From Ruminococcaceae bacterium UBA1438 (lineage in GTDB: Bacteria; Bacillota; Clostridia; Oscillospirales; Acutalibacteraceae), in the NCBI GenBank assembly GCA_002329285.1, contig DCTO01000077.1:1-7160 (forward strand): 7,160 nucleotides of DNA, given 5' to 3'. The notes under the pieces are model-generated. The model did no database searches. It saw only the letters and a program-made list of their open reading frames with translations, and was not told the origin of the DNA. Both the position numbers and the translations under genes were made by a program. This document shows positions 6,037 through 7,160 of the stretch, one piece after another. How positions within the stretch are numbered: position 1 is the stretch's first letter; each line of letters opens with the position of its first letter.

Positions 6037-6066
6037 ATTATAATATTTCGGTTAATAAACGGTTAA
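6037..6066 (-). promoter_or_regulatory. Candidate promoter of the two-component/HtrA operon
   Basis: On the - strand a perfect TATAAT (complement of 6037-6042) lies 18 bp after TTAACC (complement of 6061-6066), a 4/6 match to the -35 consensus. The predicted start is near 6030, leaving a leader of about 40 nt before the ATG at 5988. The -10 lies inside a 16-bp perfect palindrome (6033-6048). A weak -35 overlapped by direct repeats is what an activator-dependent promoter would look like. Confidence 0.65.
6049..6066. promoter_or_regulatory. Direct repeat, possible OmpR-family operator
   Basis: On the + strand the sequence reads CGGTTAA-TAAA-CGGTTAA, two identical 7-mers with an 11-bp period; on the transcribed side this is TTAACCG-N4-TTAACCG. 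OmpR/PhoB-family regulators commonly bind tandem sites about one helical turn apart, and Bacillus PhoP boxes (TTAACA-like, N4-6) look similar. It overlaps the -35 region of the regulator promoter. Binding by this regulator is inference. Confidence 0.5.
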
Positions 6067-6075
6067 GTTTATTAA
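6052..6075. repeat. Dyad-symmetric 9-bp inverted repeat upstream of the response regulator
   Basis: TTAATAAAC (6052-6060) and GTTTATTAA (6067-6075) are perfect inverted copies separated by 6 bp. The arms have one G/C pair each, so this would be a weak RNA hairpin; on the - strand it is not followed by a U-tract. A dimeric-protein binding site is more plausible than a terminator. It interlocks with the direct repeat at 6049-6066. Confidence 0.55.
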
Positions 6076-6093
6076 ATTTGTTTTAATTTTATT

Positions 6094-7160
6094 TTACCAG
6101 TTTTTGCCGCCCTTTTCGGCGCTTTCAACAAAATCAACAAATTGCTTTGCGCATCTGGGTGAGCGCCCGCCCTTGCTGTTTGCCCAGCGCTCTGCCGCGG
6201 CGCACAGGCGGTCTGAATCCACCTCAAGCCGGCGGTCTGCCGCAAGCTTCTCAACAATGTCCAAATAATCCTTTTTATCGGGGTTAACAAAGGTTATCGT
6301 CAGCCCGAAGCGGTCTGAAAGGCTCAGCTGCTCCTGCATAACGTCGTTGCGGTGAATATCGTTCTCGCGGTCTGAAAAGCTTTCTTTAATCAAGTGGCGC
6401 CTGTTTGATGTGGCATAAATGATTATGTTTTCGTTGCCGCTGGAAAGGCTGCCCTCCAGCGCCGCTTTAAGCGAGCCGAAGGAATCCTCATGTGAATCAA
6501 AGCAAAGGTCATCAATAAAAACAATGAATTTCATCGGGCTTTCGGAAAGGCGCTCGCGGATGAGAGGAAGCTCTGTTATATCGCTCTTCGCAAGCTCAAT
6601 CATCCTCAACCCCTGCGGCGCATATTCATTCAGCACCGCATGAACGGTTGAGCTTTTGCCCGTGCCCCTGTCCCCGTAAAGGAGAACGTTGTTTGAGGGC
6701 AGGCCGCTGATGAAGCTTTCCGTGTTGTTAACAACCTTGCTTCTTGGAAGCTCATAATTTTTTAAATCGGAAAGGCGGATGGGGTCCGTTGCCTCAATCG
6801 GCACAAGGCGCTGATTCCGCCAGTGAAAGGCAGTATATTTCGCAAAATCGCCGTATCCGTTTTTCCTGTGATAATTGCAAAGCGCATCAAGCTGCTGCGC
6901 CCAGTTTTTCTCCAGCGGGGGAGCGGGCTTGCCGTTTTCCCATGCGGGCAGGCCTTGCAGGATTTCCTTAACCTCTGGTTGACCGGCAGCCTGCAAAATC
7001 ACCTCCGGCGTGATTGAGGCAATCGCCTCCAGCTTTTCAAGATCGCTTTTAACGCCGCTGATAACCGCCGGGGGAAGCTCGCTCTCCCTGCCTGCGGCGG
7101 CAGCCCTTGTGAAGGGGTTGGCGTTTGAAAGAATCAGCCTTGAAATATAATCCCGCAGGT
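6094..7160 (-). CDS. DUF815-type AAA+ ATP-binding protein, N-terminus outside window
   Basis: The frame stays open to the window edge, giving 354 visible residues from the complete codon at 7158 down to TAA at 6094-6096. Residues before the GTG at 7002 (DYISRLILSNANPFTRAAAAG...) look like genuine helical family sequence, so that GTG is not taken as the start. The P-loop NTPase core is clear: Walker A GDRGTGKS (visible residues 162-169), Walker B KFIVFIDDLCF (about 210-220), a sensor-1-like IIIYATSNRRHLI segment (about 245-257), and arginines in LSDRFGL and GGRSPR that could be the arginine finger and sensor 2. The architecture, an N-terminal helical region plus a single AAA+ domain of this sequence type, matches my knowledge of the DUF815 family, whose function is not established. 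No intrinsic terminator is visible between its stop and the response regulator 105 bp downstream, so read-through is possible. Confidence 0.88.
   Translation of the reverse strand, partial: LRDYISRLILSNANPFTRAAAAGRESELPPAVISGVKSDLEKLEAIASITPEVILQAAGQPEVKEILQGLPAWENGKPAPPLEKNWAQQLDALCNYHRKNGYGDFAKYTAFHWRNQRLVPIEATDPIRLSDLKNYELPRSKVVNNTESFISGLPSNNVLLYGDRGTGKSSTVHAVLNEYAPQGLRMIELAKSDITELPLIRERLSESPMKFIVFIDDLCFDSHEDSFGSLKAALEGSLSSGNENIIIYATSNRRHLIKESFSDRENDIHRNDVMQEQLSLSDRFGLTITFVNPDKKDYLDIVEKLAADRRLEVDSDRLCAAAERWANSKGGRSPRCAKQFVDFVESAEKGGKNW

Noticed and set aside
6039..6044. TATAAT on the + strand as a promoter
   Set aside because: It arises from the palindrome. There is no convincing -35 at proper spacing and no + strand gene downstream.
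7000..7002. GTG at 7002 as start of the DUF815 ATPase
   Set aside because: The frame is open for 52 more codons to the window edge with family-like helical sequence. A GGAGG nearby on the - strand (7022-7030) is too far from the GTG (about 20 nt) and is probably coding sequence.

Overview
The window looks like an ordinary chromosomal stretch from a Gram-positive, low-to-mid-GC member of the Clostridia, probably a gut Oscillospiraceae/Ruminococcaceae-type organism. This placement is inferred from four things: AGGAG-type ribosome binding sites, a clostridial-type pyruvate phosphate dikinase (PPDK) C-terminus, a membrane-anchored HtrA, and a DUF815-type ATPase. No species is claimed. There is no sign of a phage, insertion sequence, CRISPR array, tRNA or rRNA.

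Layout. The left third is read on the + strand. It holds the 3' end of a PPDK gene (1-360), an intrinsic terminator (378-407), a near-consensus sigma-A promoter (421-449), and a two-gene operon: a PLP-dependent threonine ammonia-lyase with an ACT domain (482-1681) followed after 13 bp by ridA (1695-2066). A 14-bp perfect inverted repeat (2090-2122) closes this operon. It also closes the convergent minus-strand operon, so it is a bidirectional terminator.

The right two thirds are read on the - strand. In transcription order they hold a DUF815-type AAA+ ATPase truncated by the window edge (6094-7160), an AT-rich regulatory gap (5989-6093), an OmpR/PhoB-family response regulator (5293-5988), a HAMP/HisKA/HATPase sensor kinase (3746-5287), and a membrane-anchored S1C (HtrA/DegP-like) protease with a PDZ domain (2133-3686). 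The spacing (5 bp, then 59 bp) suggests that regulator, kinase and protease form one transcription unit.

How the genes fit together. Threonine ammonia-lyase releases reactive enamine/imine intermediates, and RidA hydrolyses these, so the operon pairs an enzyme with its own clean-up function. The regulator-kinase-HtrA set resembles, in gene order, known Firmicute envelope or secretion-stress systems (CssRS with HtrA, CiaRH with HtrA, the WalRK operon ending in an HtrA gene), although its signal cannot be read from sequence.

The most unusual points are a roughly 70-residue helical, coiled-coil-like tail on PPDK, and nested direct and inverted repeats around the promoter of the two-component operon, which could be an operator. 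I found no wholly new system. The findings are modest variations on known families.
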